Notes under the pieces: model-generated
What the model saw: the letters and a program-made list of their open reading frames with translations, nothing else
What the model was told of the DNA's origin: nothing
Database searches by the model: none
Part shown: piece after piece, positions 44,227 to 52,812 of the stretch
Layout: the number at the start of each line of letters is the position of its first letter
Numbering within the stretch: position 1 is the stretch's first letter
Assembly: GCA_963735065.1 (NCBI GenBank)
Contig: CAVTJL010000004.1
Span: 248,001-312,000, forward strand
Direction: 5' to 3'
Length of the DNA: 64,000 nucleotides
DNA from: CAVTJL01 sp963735065
GTDB taxonomy: Bacteria; Pseudomonadota; Alphaproteobacteria; Geminicoccales; Geminicoccaceae
Position numbers and translations under genes: made by a program

Positions 44227-44274
44227 GCAACAAGCGCGCCAGCCGCGACCGGCTGTTGCCGGATCGCTTGTTGC
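44227..44274. repeat. Inverted repeat in the DUF2126 / MFS intergenic region
   Basis: Between the divergent DUF2126 and MFS genes (44094-44410, about 317 bases without a gene) is a 10-bp inverted repeat, GCAACAAGCG (44227-44236) and CGCTTGTTGC (44265-44274). A smaller hairpin, AGCC/GGCT, lies in its loop and a run of six C follows. It could be an operator or an RNA structure in the leader of either gene. A TATACT box at about 44371 is a possible -10 for the MFS gene. Confidence 0.45.
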
Positions 44275-44410
44275 CCCCCGGCACGTCGCTCGGCCGGCGC
44301 CTCGCACCCATGCTCCTGGCAGGCGGCTGCCATCCGGACTGCCCGAGTGTCGCTGCCGCAGGGGATGGACCTATACTGAGGCAGCTCAGGGATTGGCGAA
44401 ACGCTCCCCC

Positions 44411-45877
44411 ATGGTGACGAAGCTCCCGCGCGAGGTTCTGATACCCATGATCGTGGCCTGCGGGCTGTTCATGGAGAACCTCGATTCCACCGTGCTGGCA
44501 ACCGCCATCCCGGCGATCGCCAACGACATCGGCGTCAACCCGCTCCGCTTGAACCTCGCCATCACCTCCTATCTCCTGAGCCTTGCCGTCTTCATCCCGA
44601 TCAGCGGCTGGGTCGCCGACCGCTTCGGCGCGCGCACCGTGTTCCGTGCCGCCATCGTGGTCTTCACCTGCGGCTCGATCCTCTGCGGCTTCAGCACCTC
44701 GCTTTGGAACTTCGTGCTGTTCCGCATGCTCCAGGGCATGGGCGGTGCCATGATGGTGCCGGTGGGCAGGCTCGTCCTGCTGCGCAGCGTGCAGAAAGCG
44801 GACCTCGTGCGCGCCATGGCCTTTCTCACCGTGCCGGCGCTGATGGGCCCGGTGCTGGGGCCGCCGGTCGGCGGCTTCATCACCACCTATGCCGACTGGC
44901 GCTGGATCTTTTGGATCAACGTCCCGATCGGGGTCCTGGGGGTCATCCTCGTCACGCTCTTCATCGAGCAGACGCGCGAGCCGAAGGTGCCCTCGCTCGA
45001 CCTCCGCGGATTCCTGATGACCGCGGTCGGGCTTTCGGGCCTGGTCTTCGGGTTCGAGGCGGCGGGTCGCGGCCTCCTGCCCAACGGGGTTGTGGTGGCG
45101 CTCCTGGGCGTAGGGGCGGCGGGGATCGTCCTTTACCTCGCCCATGCCCGACGGGTCGCGGCGCCGGTCATCGATCTCAGCCTGCTGCGGATCCGCACCT
45201 TCCGTGCCTCGATCATCGGCGGCTTCATGTTCAGGACCGGCATCGGCTCGCTGCCCTTCCTGCTGCCGCTGCTTCTCCAGGTGGGCTTCGGCCTCAACCC
45301 GTTCCATTCGGGCCTTTTGACCTTTGCCGCCGCCGCCGGCGCCATGACGATGAAGATGACGGCGGGCCCCATTCTCAAGCGCTTCGGCTTCAAGCGCGTC
45401 CTCATTGCCAACGCGCTGATCAGCGCCCTGTTCGTCGCGGCCTGCGCGCTCTTCCGAGCGACGACGCCGGCGGCGCTGATCTTCGTGATCCTGCTGATCG
45501 GCGGCTTCTTCCGCTCGTTGCAGTTCACCTCGGTCAACACGATCGCCTATGCGGACATACCGTCCGAGAGGATGAGCCGGGCCACGAGCTTTTCCAGCAT
45601 GATGCAGCAGCTCTCCTTGAGCGTCGGCGTCGGCACGGCTGCCCTCCTGCTGCATCTGACCGTGGTGTTCCAGGGTCGGGAGGACCTCATGGCCGGCGAC
45701 TTCTGGCCGGCCTTCGTTGCCGCGGCCGGCATCGCGGCGCTCTCGGCGGTCGTCTATCTTTCCCTGCCGTCCGATGCGGGCGAGGAGATCTCCCGGGGCG
45801 CCGTGCGGCCCGGCAGGGGGCACGTCAGCGGGTCGGCGGCCGCCCGCCCGGCGAGCGCGCGGCCGGGCCCGCTATAG
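44411..45877 (+). CDS. MFS transporter, DHA2 (14-helix) drug:H+ antiporter type
   Basis: 488 residues with about 14 transmembrane helices. DHA2/EmrB-type signatures are LDSTVLATAIPAIANDIG (motif D1), WVADRFGARTVF (motif A), LFRMLQGMGGAMMVPVGRLVLLR (motif B/C area) and VLGPPVGGFITTYADWRWIFWINVPIG (motif C). It exports drugs or metabolites in exchange for protons. No adaptor (EmrA) gene is adjacent. ATG at 44411 was chosen; an in-frame TTG at 44393 would add six residues. It is convergent with the flavin reductase gene. Confidence 0.9.
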   Translation: MVTKLPREVLIPMIVACGLFMENLDSTVLATAIPAIANDIGVNPLRLNLAITSYLLSLAVFIPISGWVADRFGARTVFRAAIVVFTCGSILCGFSTSLWNFVLFRMLQGMGGAMMVPVGRLVLLRSVQKADLVRAMAFLTVPALMGPVLGPPVGGFITTYADWRWIFWINVPIGVLGVILVTLFIEQTREPKVPSLDLRGFLMTAVGLSGLVFGFEAAGRGLLPNGVVVALLGVGAAGIVLYLAHARRVAAPVIDLSLLRIRTFRASIIGGFMFRTGIGSLPFLLPLLLQVGFGLNPFHSGLLTFAAAAGAMTMKMTAGPILKRFGFKRVLIANALISALFVAACALFRATTPAALIFVILLIGGFFRSLQFTSVNTIAYADIPSERMSRATSFSSMMQQLSLSVGVGTAALLLHLTVVFQGREDLMAGDFWPAFVAAAGIAALSAVVYLSLPSDAGEEISRGAVRPGRGHVSGSAAARPASARPGPL

Positions 45878-45926
45878 CGCCAGAGCGACGGACCTCCTGA
45901 CGCCCCTGCTCGGCGGCTCTGCCGGC

Positions 45927-46487
45927 TCAGAACATGATCGATTTGGTGTGCTCGCCCTCGAAGAGCTCGGTCTTGCGCGCGAGCGGGCCGATCGCGGGAT
46001 CGAGGCGCTTGAAGTGGCCGCCCTCGTAGAGCAGCGGCTCGCCGCCCATGCGATGCACCGCCACGACGCGGCCGATGAAGATGGTGTGCGTCTCGAGCTC
46101 GTGCGTGTCGGCCAGCGCGCAGTCGAAGGCCGCAAGGCTGTCCTCGAGACAGGGCGCTCCGGTGACGAGGCTGCCCCAGCTGCCGCGCTGGAAGCGCGCC
46201 TCGCCCTTCGAGCCGTCGCGGCCGGCAAAGCTCTCGGCCAGGCTCTGCTGCTGGTAGGGCAGCACGTTCACACAAAAGCAGCGGCCGCTGAGGATGACGT
46301 CATGCGCCTCGGCCGTGCGGTTGATGCAGACCAGCAGCGAGGGCGGCTCGGCGCTCAACGAGCAGACGGCGGTGGCCGTCATGCCGCGCCGCTGCGTCGC
46401 GTCCTTGGTCGTGATCAGCGTCACCGCGCCGACGAGCTGCCGCATGCCCTGCTTGAACAGCTCGGCGTCGACGGTCTTCCAATCCAT
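45927..46487 (-). CDS. Flavin reductase family protein
   Basis: 186 residues, a flavin reductase-like/FMN-binding split-barrel domain: FKQGMRQLVGAVTLITTKDATQRRGMTATAVCSLSAEPPSLLVCINRTAEAH, FCVNVLPYQQQSLAESFAG and HTIFIGRVVAVH. Such enzymes reduce FMN or FAD with NAD(P)H and pass it to a partner monooxygenase. The start at MDWKTVD has AGGGAG upstream. It is divergent from the enolase-superfamily gene (134 bases) and 1.35 kb from a luciferase-like monooxygenase, its likely acceptor. Confidence 0.9.
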   Translation of the reverse strand: MDWKTVDAELFKQGMRQLVGAVTLITTKDATQRRGMTATAVCSLSAEPPSLLVCINRTAEAHDVILSGRCFCVNVLPYQQQSLAESFAGRDGSKGEARFQRGSWGSLVTGAPCLEDSLAAFDCALADTHELETHTIFIGRVVAVHRMGGEPLLYEGGHFKRLDPAIGPLARKTELFEGEHTKSIMF

Positions 46488-46621
46488 CACCTCGATCTCC
46501 CTGGCGACGACGGCAACCCCGGGCGCCGCCTGTCGGCCCCGCGGCCAGCGCCTGCCCACTGGAACCCCCGCCCGGGCGCTCTACAATGAGTTGTGGCTCG
46601 ACGAAAGAGCGGGGAGGCAGA

Positions 46622-47770
46622 ATGATAAAGATCGCAGAGGTGCGCGCCAGCGCGCATTCGCGGCCCTTCGAGGGCCAGCAGCTCGTGCGGAACGCCCTGG
46701 GCGCCAACACCAAGCGCGACACGGTGGTGGTCCGCATCGTGGCCGACGACGGCACCATCGGGTATGGCGAGGCCCATCACGGGCAGAACCCGACCGCCAT
46801 GGTCGAGGTGATCGAGCGTGGGCTCGGCACGCTGATCCAGGGTGCGGATCCCTTCGACAGCGAGGGCATCTGGGCGCGCCTGGCGCACCAGCAGGTGGTG
46901 ACCCACGGGCTGGGCGCCGGCTCCGTCATCGGCCTCTCGGGCATCGACATCGCGCTCTGGGATCTCAAGGGCAAGCTGCTGGGCCAGCCGGTCTATCGGC
47001 TGCTCGGTGCCAGCTCCAAGCGGGTCCGCGCCTATGCCGGCGGGCTCTCCTTGGGCTTCCAGCCGGTCGACACGCTCGAGCGCGAGGTCGAGAGGCTGGT
47101 GGGCGAGGGCTATACCGCGATCAAGCTCCGGGTGGGCGACCACCCCCGGCGCGACGCCGAGCGCGTGGCCCACATCCGCAAGACCTTCGGCGACGGGCTC
47201 GACATCGCGGTCGACGCCCAGACCCGCTACAGCCCGCTCGACATGCCCGAGGTGCTCCACTACTGCGAGGAGAACCGGGTCTACTGGCTCGAGGAGCCCT
47301 TCACGCCGGACAATCTCGACGCCTATGCCGAGACGGCGAGGAAGACCCGCATTCCCCTGGCTGCCGGCGAGAACCACTACACGCGGCGCGCCTTCCGGGA
47401 CCTCTTCACCCATCGCTGCGTCTCCGTGGTCCAGGCCGACTGCACCAAGGCCGGGGGCATCAGCGAGGTCAAGAAGATCGGCGACATGGCGGCGGCCTGG
47501 GATCTCCTCATGGCGCCGCACACGAGCCACAGCGTGATCTCGGCCGCGGCCAACGTCCACCTGCTGGCGGCATTGGCCAACGGGCTGATCTTCGAGGCCG
47601 ACGTGGCCAAGGTTAATCCCTTCCGCACCGACCTCTCGAAGAGCCCCTTCGCGGTGGTGGACGGGCATATCGAGGCGCCGGACCGGCCGGGGCTCGGGCT
47701 CGACATCGACGAGGCGATGCTGGCCCAGTACCCGGCCATCGCGGGGCCATGCTACATTCCCGGACGGTAG
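46622..47770 (+). CDS. Mandelate racemase/muconate lactonizing enzyme (enolase superfamily)
   Basis: 382 residues, full length. It has an N-terminal capping domain and a (beta/alpha)7-beta barrel. Metal ligands are Asp198 (AVDAQTR), Glu224 (WLEEPFTP) and Glu250 (AAGENHYTR). Acid-base groups are Lys168 in a K-L-R motif and the His300-Asp273 dyad (QADCTKAGG, MAPHTSHS), as in the mandelate racemase subgroup. It abstracts a proton alpha to a carboxylate, either racemising or dehydrating an acid. The exact substrate is unknown. GGGAGG precedes the ATG. It is followed after 69 bases by the luciferase-like gene, probably as an operon. Confidence 0.92.
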   Translation: MIKIAEVRASAHSRPFEGQQLVRNALGANTKRDTVVVRIVADDGTIGYGEAHHGQNPTAMVEVIERGLGTLIQGADPFDSEGIWARLAHQQVVTHGLGAGSVIGLSGIDIALWDLKGKLLGQPVYRLLGASSKRVRAYAGGLSLGFQPVDTLEREVERLVGEGYTAIKLRVGDHPRRDAERVAHIRKTFGDGLDIAVDAQTRYSPLDMPEVLHYCEENRVYWLEEPFTPDNLDAYAETARKTRIPLAAGENHYTRRAFRDLFTHRCVSVVQADCTKAGGISEVKKIGDMAAAWDLLMAPHTSHSVISAAANVHLLAALANGLIFEADVAKVNPFRTDLSKSPFAVVDGHIEAPDRPGLGLDIDEAMLAQYPAIAGPCYIPGR

Positions 47771-47839
47771 AGGCCGGGCCGGCAGAGGCGGCGGGCCCAC
47801 GTCCGAGCGCGACCAAAAACGAATCAGGAGAGGCAGGCT

Positions 47840-48961
47840 ATGCGTCTTGGCATGTTCATGCACCCGATCCACGACTTCAAGCGGGGCTATCACAAGCTCC
47901 TCTTCGAGGACATGGAGGTCATCAAGTGCGCCGACGCCAACGGCTTCGACGAGGTCTGGCTGGGCGAGCATTTTCTCCTCCCATCCGAGCCTTTCGCGTC
48001 GCCGCTGATGATCTTCGCAGCGCTGATCCATCAGACCAAGAACATCATCTTCGGCAGCGGCGTCCACTGCCTGCCCCACTGGCATCCCGGCCAGATCGCC
48101 GGGATGGCGGCCCAGTTCGACCACATGGCGAAGGGCCGCTTCATGATGGGGATCGGCCCCGGCGCCTCACCGCCCGACTTCGAGATGTTCGAGGTGGTCG
48201 ACAAGGACCGCATGGCGATGCTGGAGGAGAGCATCGACATGATCGTCAAGCTCTGGACCACCGATCCGCCCTACGACATCCGGGGCAAGTACTGGCAGAC
48301 GGTGGTCAAGGACAATGTCCTCCCCCATCTCGGCGTCGCCAAGATGACGGAGCCCTACCAGAAGCCGCATCCGCCCATCATGCTGCCCTGCATGAGCCGC
48401 GGCTCCTCCAGCGCCCGCCTCGTGGCGCGCCGGGGGTGGAACTCGATCTCGGCCAACTTCGTGCCTGCCGACATCGCCAAGAGCCACTGGCGGGACTATT
48501 GCGACGAGCGCAAGAAGCACGGCCTCGAGCCCGAGCCCCACAAGTTCGCCTTCGGCCGCACGCTGCTCGTCACCGAGACCGACGAAGAGGCAAAAGCCTA
48601 TCTGCACAGCCCGGGCAACGCGCTCGAATGGTATTTTCACTACATCATCGGGCTCACGAGCCATGGGGGCTTCGTCGGCATGCTCAAGGGCGATCCCGAC
48701 ATGCCCGATTCCGAGGTGACGCCGCGCTACTGCATCGACAGCATGGTGATCGCGGGCTCGCCCAAGACGGTGGCCGAGAAGCTCGCCGCCTTCCGCGAGG
48801 ACACGGCACCCTTCGAGACTCTCATCTGCTCGCACCACGACTGGGACGACGAGGCGATGTGGCGCCGCCACATGCATCTCTTGTCCCACGAGGTCATGCC
48901 GATCCTCCGTGACCTGACGGGGACGAAGCATCTGGTCGAGCAGCGGCCCGCGGCGGAGTAG
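47840..48961 (+). CDS. LLM-class flavin-dependent monooxygenase
   Basis: 373 residues, a luciferase-like TIM barrel. Blocks: MRLGMFMHPIHDF, ADANGFDEVWLGEHF (the usual E-H of the substrate/flavin area), IIFGSGVHCLPHWHPGQIAGMAAQFDHMAKGRFMMGIGPGASPPDFEMF. It uses reduced flavin and O2 to oxidise an organic substrate and needs a reductase, which the divergent flavin reductase gene can supply. AGGAGAGG precedes the ATG. A long insertion between about residues 150 and 190 is common in alkane- and limonene-type LLM enzymes. The substrate is not known. Confidence 0.93.
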   Translation: MRLGMFMHPIHDFKRGYHKLLFEDMEVIKCADANGFDEVWLGEHFLLPSEPFASPLMIFAALIHQTKNIIFGSGVHCLPHWHPGQIAGMAAQFDHMAKGRFMMGIGPGASPPDFEMFEVVDKDRMAMLEESIDMIVKLWTTDPPYDIRGKYWQTVVKDNVLPHLGVAKMTEPYQKPHPPIMLPCMSRGSSSARLVARRGWNSISANFVPADIAKSHWRDYCDERKKHGLEPEPHKFAFGRTLLVTETDEEAKAYLHSPGNALEWYFHYIIGLTSHGGFVGMLKGDPDMPDSEVTPRYCIDSMVIAGSPKTVAEKLAAFREDTAPFETLICSHHDWDDEAMWRRHMHLLSHEVMPILRDLTGTKHLVEQRPAAE

Positions 48962-49076
48962 GGGCGGGCGAAGGGGGCGTGCCACAGGCCGACAACGCTC
49001 CCTTCTCCTCTCGTCCTCGTGTCAGGCACGCGCACCCGTGCCCGGGCTTGCGAGGGCGGGCCAGGACGGGGCATGG

Positions 49077-49100
49077 ACCCTCGTGTCGGAGCACGAGGGT
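49077..49100. repeat. Short perfect hairpin downstream of the LLM gene
   Basis: A 9-bp perfect inverted repeat ACCCTCGTG / CACGAGGGT with a 6-base loop lies 115 bases after the LLM stop. It may end transcription of the enolase/LLM unit, or be part of the intergenic repeat next to it; there is no U tract. Confidence 0.4.
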
Positions 49101-49133
49101 GGCAAGAATAGAGCGTGAACATGCACCTTTCCT

Positions 49134-49234
49134 GTCATCCTCCGGCTTGACCGGGGGATCAGGTGACGCGGCGCGACGGGACAGGAGTCGCCTGCTCCCC
49201 GCCACCTGACCGCCCGGTCAAGCCGGGCGGTGAC
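49134..49234. repeat. Palindromic intergenic repeat (alphaproteobacterial type)
   Basis: Two imperfect 34-base arms in inverted orientation (49134-49167 and 49201-49234) share the core CCGGCTTGACCGGG and the outer TCAGGTG. The core belongs to the widespread alphaproteobacterial intergenic palindromes built around GGCTTGACCGG. It is a non-coding, mobile-like or structural RNA/DNA repeat. It fills most of the gap at 48962-49282, which holds no gene. Confidence 0.65.
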
Positions 49235-49282
49235 AAGTAAAGGCGCCATGCCCCTAGGGTGGCGTGGTCTTTTTGTCTTTCG

Positions 49283-49924
49283 CTATCCTTTGCTGCCCTT
49301 CTCCTCTTTCATTCTCCTCTGCTCCTCCACCGCCTCGGCCCCGCTCTCTCCCAGCAGGGCCTGGCGGCTCTCGGCGTAGCGCAGGACCCACTCGGCCACG
49401 TCCGGGTTGCTCCGGGCGAAGGCGAGGAGGTCCGAGACAAGCTCGGCGGCGACGGGATTTTTCGGCGCCTGGATGGAAGGCTCCGACGCCGGGACAATCT
49501 CGGCCGGCGCCGCACCGATCTCGTCCCCAACATGCAGCTCGGGATCGCGGTCGGTCGTGCGCGTCACGAGGCGGCGCAGGCGGTTTTCCGGATGCCGGCC
49601 GCGGTTGCCCTCGTAGGCAAGGAACAAAAGCGCTTTGGTGTCGCCCATGTCGGCGAGGTGCTGGAGGCTGGCGAACGCCGTCCTGATCAGGATCTCTTCG
49701 CGCTCGTCCTCGGGCAGCTCGGCCTCGCGCCGGTAGTAGGCGACGTGTTTCTGGAACTTCTCGTCCTCGAGGAGCGCCAGAATCTCGGCCTCGTCCGTCC
49801 CCTCGTGCCTGGCGACCTCGGCGGGCGTCATGCCGCCGGCGAGCCTGCGCGCCAGCCGCACGGTGCGGGCCGCGGGCGTCGAGGCGGGGGAACGGGACGG
49901 GTAGGGACAAGGCATTTCTGTCAT
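49283..49924 (-). CDS. Hypothetical protein with HTH-like segment
   Basis: 213 residues; no family named with confidence. Residues about 22-68 (RLARRLAGGMTPAEVARHEGTDEAEILALLEDEKF) look like a helix-turn-helix of the type found in small terminase and related DNA-binding proteins. The middle is helical (ILIRTAFASLQHLADMGDTKALLFLAYEG) and the end is Glu/Lys-rich. No signal peptide is present. No clear ribosome site precedes the ATG; Met at 49915 is an alternative. It lies alone between the palindromic repeat and the TPR gene. A phage-derived origin is possible but no other phage gene is near. Confidence 0.6.
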   Translation of the reverse strand: MTEMPCPYPSRSPASTPAARTVRLARRLAGGMTPAEVARHEGTDEAEILALLEDEKFQKHVAYYRREAELPEDEREEILIRTAFASLQHLADMGDTKALLFLAYEGNRGRHPENRLRRLVTRTTDRDPELHVGDEIGAAPAEIVPASEPSIQAPKNPVAAELVSDLLAFARSNPDVAEWVLRYAESRQALLGESGAEAVEEQRRMKEEKGSKG

Positions 49925-50012
49925 TTATAGGAATGCGCGCCGATTGTCAATCGGGAGTTGATGGAATTCGTTTGTGCGCGCGCCCGAAGCGGGTCGAGGG
50001 TTTGCTCTCGCC

Positions 50013-50620
50013 TCACCGTGAGGCGACGAGCGACGCGCGAAGGCTTCGGAGCTTCGAGAGCCGGTCGTCGAAATCGCCGGCGTATTGGGTCAGGTTGGCT
50101 TGGTCGACATAGACGGCTCGTGAGGCCTCCGTGGACGCGATGGCCTCATCGACAAGCTGGGGATCACGCTCCCGCTCTCCGAGCATCGCGAGCGCGTTGC
50201 CGAGATTGTTCTGGGTCGTGGCCCAGTCGAGCGGCACGCGCTCGCGGGTCCGCTCCTCGAGCGCCGCGCGGAAGGCGGTGACCGCCGCCTCGAGGCTCGC
50301 CGTCCCGCTCTCCCGCTCCCCCAGCGCCCTGAGCGCGATGCCGAGATTGTTCTGGGTCGCGGCCCAGTCGAGCGGCACGCGCTCGCGGGTCCGCTCCTCG
50401 AGCGCCGCGCGGAAGGCGGTGACCGCCGCCTCGAGGCTCGCCGTCCCGCTCTCCCGCTCCCCAAGCGTCGCGAGCGCGGTGCCGAGATTGTTCTGGGTCG
50501 TGGCCCAGTCGAGCGGCACGCGCTCGCGGGTCCGCTCCTCGAGCGCCGCGCGGAAGGCGGTGACCGCCGCCTCGAGGCTCGCCGTCCCGCTCTCCCGCTC
50601 CCCAAGCGCCCGAGCGCGTT
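50013..50620 (-). other. Displaced C-terminal frame of the TPR gene
   Basis: The frame ending at 50013 contains the last three in-register repeat units and a natural, non-repetitive C-terminus (LVDEAIASTEASRAVYVDQ, then NLTQYAGDFDDRLSKLRSL). Because one-base shifts separate it from the start of the gene, the open frame from 52381 misses this end and instead stops at 50090. The original protein very probably ended here. Confidence 0.6.
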
Positions 50621-52381
50621 GCCGAGATTGTTCTGGGTCGTGGCCCAGTCGAGCGGCACGCGCTCGCGGGTCCGCTCCTCGAGCGCCGCGCGGTAGGCGG
50701 TGACCGCCGCCTCGAGGCTCGCCGTCCCGCTCTCCCGCTCCCCCAGCGTCGCGAGCGCGGTGCCGAGATTGTTCTGGGTCGTGGCCCAGTCGAGCGGCAC
50801 GCGCTCGCGGGTCCGCTCCTCGAGCGCCGCGCGGAAGGCGGTGACCGCCGCCTCGAGGCTCGCCGTCCCGCTCTCCCGCTCCCCGAGCGCTCTCGAGCGC
50901 GGTGCCGAGATTGTTCTGGGTCGTGGCCCAGTCGAGCGGCACGCGCTCGCGGGTCCGCTCCTCGAGCGCCGCGCGGTAGGCGGTGACCGCCGCCTCGAGG
51001 CTCGCCGTCCCGCTCTCCCGCTCCCCGAGCGCTCGCGAGCGCGTTGCCGAGATTGTTCTGGGTCATGGCCCAGTCGAGCGGCACGCGCTCGCGGGTCCGC
51101 TCCTCGAGCGCCGCGCGGTAGGCGGTGACCGCCGCCTCGAGGCTCGCCGTCCCGCTCTCCCGCTCCCCCAGCGCTCGCGAGCGCGGTGCCGAGATTGTTC
51201 TGGGTCGCGGCCCAGTCGAGCGGCACGCGCTCGCGGGGGCGCAGATCGAGCAGCGCATGCCATCGGTCGATCGTCCGGCGGAGCGCTCCATTGTCGCCTT
51301 TTTCCTCGCCTTGACGATGGAGCGCGCTCGCTTCGCGGTGAAGATAGGTGAGACGCTGGCCGGGATCGGCGCTCTCCACCAGCGCTGCCGCCTCGGCGAG
51401 GTAGCGGGCTGCGTCGAGATAGCGACCGGCGGCGAGGGCAGCGTCGCCTTGGCCTGCTGCGAGGGCGGCTTCCTCGAGGGCCTCGGCCGCGAGCCTCTCC
51501 TCAAGTCCACGACGACGGATCGCGCGCAGGCCGCGGGCCTCGCCGAGCAGCGCCTCGGCGCGGGTGTAGTCGAACGACGCTGCGGCCGAGGCAGCGGCCT
51601 CGGCGAGCCGCGCGATCTCCGGGTCGTCGGGGCGAAGGACGCCGATCTCGTCGATGAGCCGGAGATGGTCGTCGACGAACCGCTCGAGGAAGCGGCGGAG
51701 CTCACCGGGGTCGGCTGGGGCCTCGCCCAGTCGCGCCAACGCGGCACGAACCGCAGCGTCGAGCGCGCCGAAGCGTTGCTCCGCATCCTTCTCGGCCAGC
51801 AGCTTGCCGAGCATGGCTTCGACCCTGCCGGCACTTTCTGCGGCGCGCGCAGCCTCCTCCTTCTGGGCGTCCCTGATCTCGTCGAGCCGGCTGAGTGTCT
51901 GGCGATGGATGTGCGGCAGGAGGCCGGCCAGGAGGTGCCGGTTCTCGGGAACCGCCGCATAGAAGGAGACCAGGAGCCGACGGCAAAGCGGCTGGATGTC
52001 GAGCCGGTCGGTGGCGGAGAGGCGGGCGGACTCGAGGACCGCGTCGGCGGCGCGCTCGGGGTCGAGACCCAGCTCGGCAAAGCGCTCGTCGGTGAGGCCG
52101 AAACGGCCGAGCAGCTCCTCGGTCGTCAGGCGCGCGCTCAGGACGGTGTCCGCGTCGTGGTTGTGGGCAAGGGAGGCGAGATGCGGCTCGACCAGCGAGG
52201 CCAGCTCGCTCGCGCGAGCCCTGGCGGCGCCGTCGAGGTGCGCGAAGATTCCATCGAGCATCTCGCCGAGCGGCAGCGAGACTCCGGCCAGTGCTGCGAG
52301 CCCGTGCGGACCGGTCAGAAGCGCGCCGACGCCGACGACGGCGAGCCTGGTCCAGGGACGGCCTGCTTCGAAGATCGGCAT
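50090..52381 (-). CDS. Tetratricopeptide-repeat protein, frame-shifting in its repeat array
   Basis: 763 codons as read from the ATG at 52381, which has a strong AGGAGG site 9 bases upstream. Residues 1-30 are hydrophobic (GVGALLTGPHGLAALAGV). About 30-390 are helical with TPR-like alternation and no known enzyme motif (LLVSFYAAVPENRHLLAGLL, FLERFVDDHLRLIDEIG). From about residue 395 the TPR array begins (RERVPLDWAATQNNLGTAL). After the first unit the reading frame shifts by one base, again at the next two units (restoring the frame), then by one in the other direction. The array has no stop in these frames, so translation continues as low-complexity Arg/Gly-rich text. A frame-corrected protein would end at 50013. 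Confidence 0.65.
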   Translation of the reverse strand: MPIFEAGRPWTRLAVVGVGALLTGPHGLAALAGVSLPLGEMLDGIFAHLDGAARARASELASLVEPHLASLAHNHDADTVLSARLTTEELLGRFGLTDERFAELGLDPERAADAVLESARLSATDRLDIQPLCRRLLVSFYAAVPENRHLLAGLLPHIHRQTLSRLDEIRDAQKEEAARAAESAGRVEAMLGKLLAEKDAEQRFGALDAAVRAALARLGEAPADPGELRRFLERFVDDHLRLIDEIGVLRPDDPEIARLAEAAASAAASFDYTRAEALLGEARGLRAIRRRGLEERLAAEALEEAALAAGQGDAALAAGRYLDAARYLAEAAALVESADPGQRLTYLHREASALHRQGEEKGDNGALRRTIDRWHALLDLRPRERVPLDWAATQNNLGTALASAGGAGERDGEPRGGGHRLPRGARGADPRARAARLGHDPEQSRQRARERSGSGRAGRRASRRRSPPTARRSRSGPASACRSTGPRPRTISAPRSRALGERESGTASLEAAVTAFRAALEERTRERVPLDWATTQNNLGTALATLGERESGTASLEAAVTAYRAALEERTRERVPLDWATTQNNLGNALGRLGSGRAGRRASRRRSPPSARRSRSGPASACRSTGPRPRTISAPRSRRLGSGRAGRRASRRRSPPSARRSRSGPASACRSTGPRPRTISASRSGRWGSGRAGRRASRRRSPPSARRSRSGPASACRSTGPRPRTISATRSRCSESGSVIPSLSMRPSRPRRPHEPSMSTKPT
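50150..51235 (-). repeat. Tandem 141-bp coding repeats (47-residue TPR units)
   Basis: Eight near-identical copies; the landmark GAGATTGTTCTGGGTC (plus strand) lies at 50202, 50343, 50484, 50624, 50765, 50907, 51049 and 51191. Intervals are 141, 141, 140, 141, 142, 142 and 142 bases. One unit encodes an LGERESGTASLEAAVTAFRA + ALEERTRERVPLDWATTQNNLG-type pair of helices. Most copies differ only at a few positions (Thr/Asn-Ala-Leu; Phe/Tyr). Units of 142 bases carry an extra G in the joint (GCGAGCGCTGGG instead of GCGACGCTGGG). High identity implies recent expansion or homogenisation. Confidence 0.9.
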
Positions 52382-52465
52382 CGACCGAGACCTCCTGCGG
52401 GAGGTCTATGGGCTCACCTTCAGGTTGGCAAGCGCCGCCCGGACGCGCAGGGCGGGCGGCCTGCG

Positions 52466-52600
52466 CCAGTCGAAGCGGGATCTTCGCGTCTTCTTTCTTC
52501 GTCTTACAGGCGAGGGAGCCGAGGCCGAGCCAGGGAGGCGTCGGGCGTTTGACCGCCGGGCCGTCGACGAGGGAGGTCCGGTCGGCAGGCCCGGCGTATC
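52466..52600 (-). pseudogene. Remnant of a HxlR/SCP2 gene 3' end
   Basis: On the minus strand this segment encodes ADRTSLVDGPAVKRPTPPWL, continuing GLGSLACKTKKEDAKIPLRL. It lines up with the C-terminus of the intact HxlR-type gene at 55196-55913 (ADRLSLIGDAALKRSMPTWL, GLSPFARETKKEDARIALRV). DNA identity is high for about 100 bases and fades on the 5' side. The stop is lost and no upstream domain is present, so this is a decayed partial copy in the same orientation as the intact gene. It lies within the otherwise gene-free stretch 52382-52849. Confidence 0.75.
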
Positions 52601-52812
52601 GCAGATGTCGGCCGGTTCCACGTCGCTCGGCAGTCGAGGCGTGTCCATCTCCGATCGAACGTCCGGGAAGACTTGGGCTATCTTTTCTCTATCCTTACGT
52701 CCTCGTATGGCTGTCCCCTCAAATTCTCTCGACGATACGAACAAAACTGCAGGGATCTTTCATCAGCCTCGGCATTTTGAAGGTAGGCGCGCTGGATCCG
52801 CGTGCCTGATTG

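Noticed and set aside
50150..51235. Regular 141-base repeats considered as a CRISPR array
   Set aside because: There are no unique spacers between short repeats; the whole unit repeats and encodes TPR helices. No cas genes are present.
52406..52744. 112-codon minus-strand open frame upstream of the TPR gene
   Set aside because: The translation is low-complexity Arg/Pro/Ser, and the segment is better explained by the decayed HxlR/SCP2 3' end in another frame.
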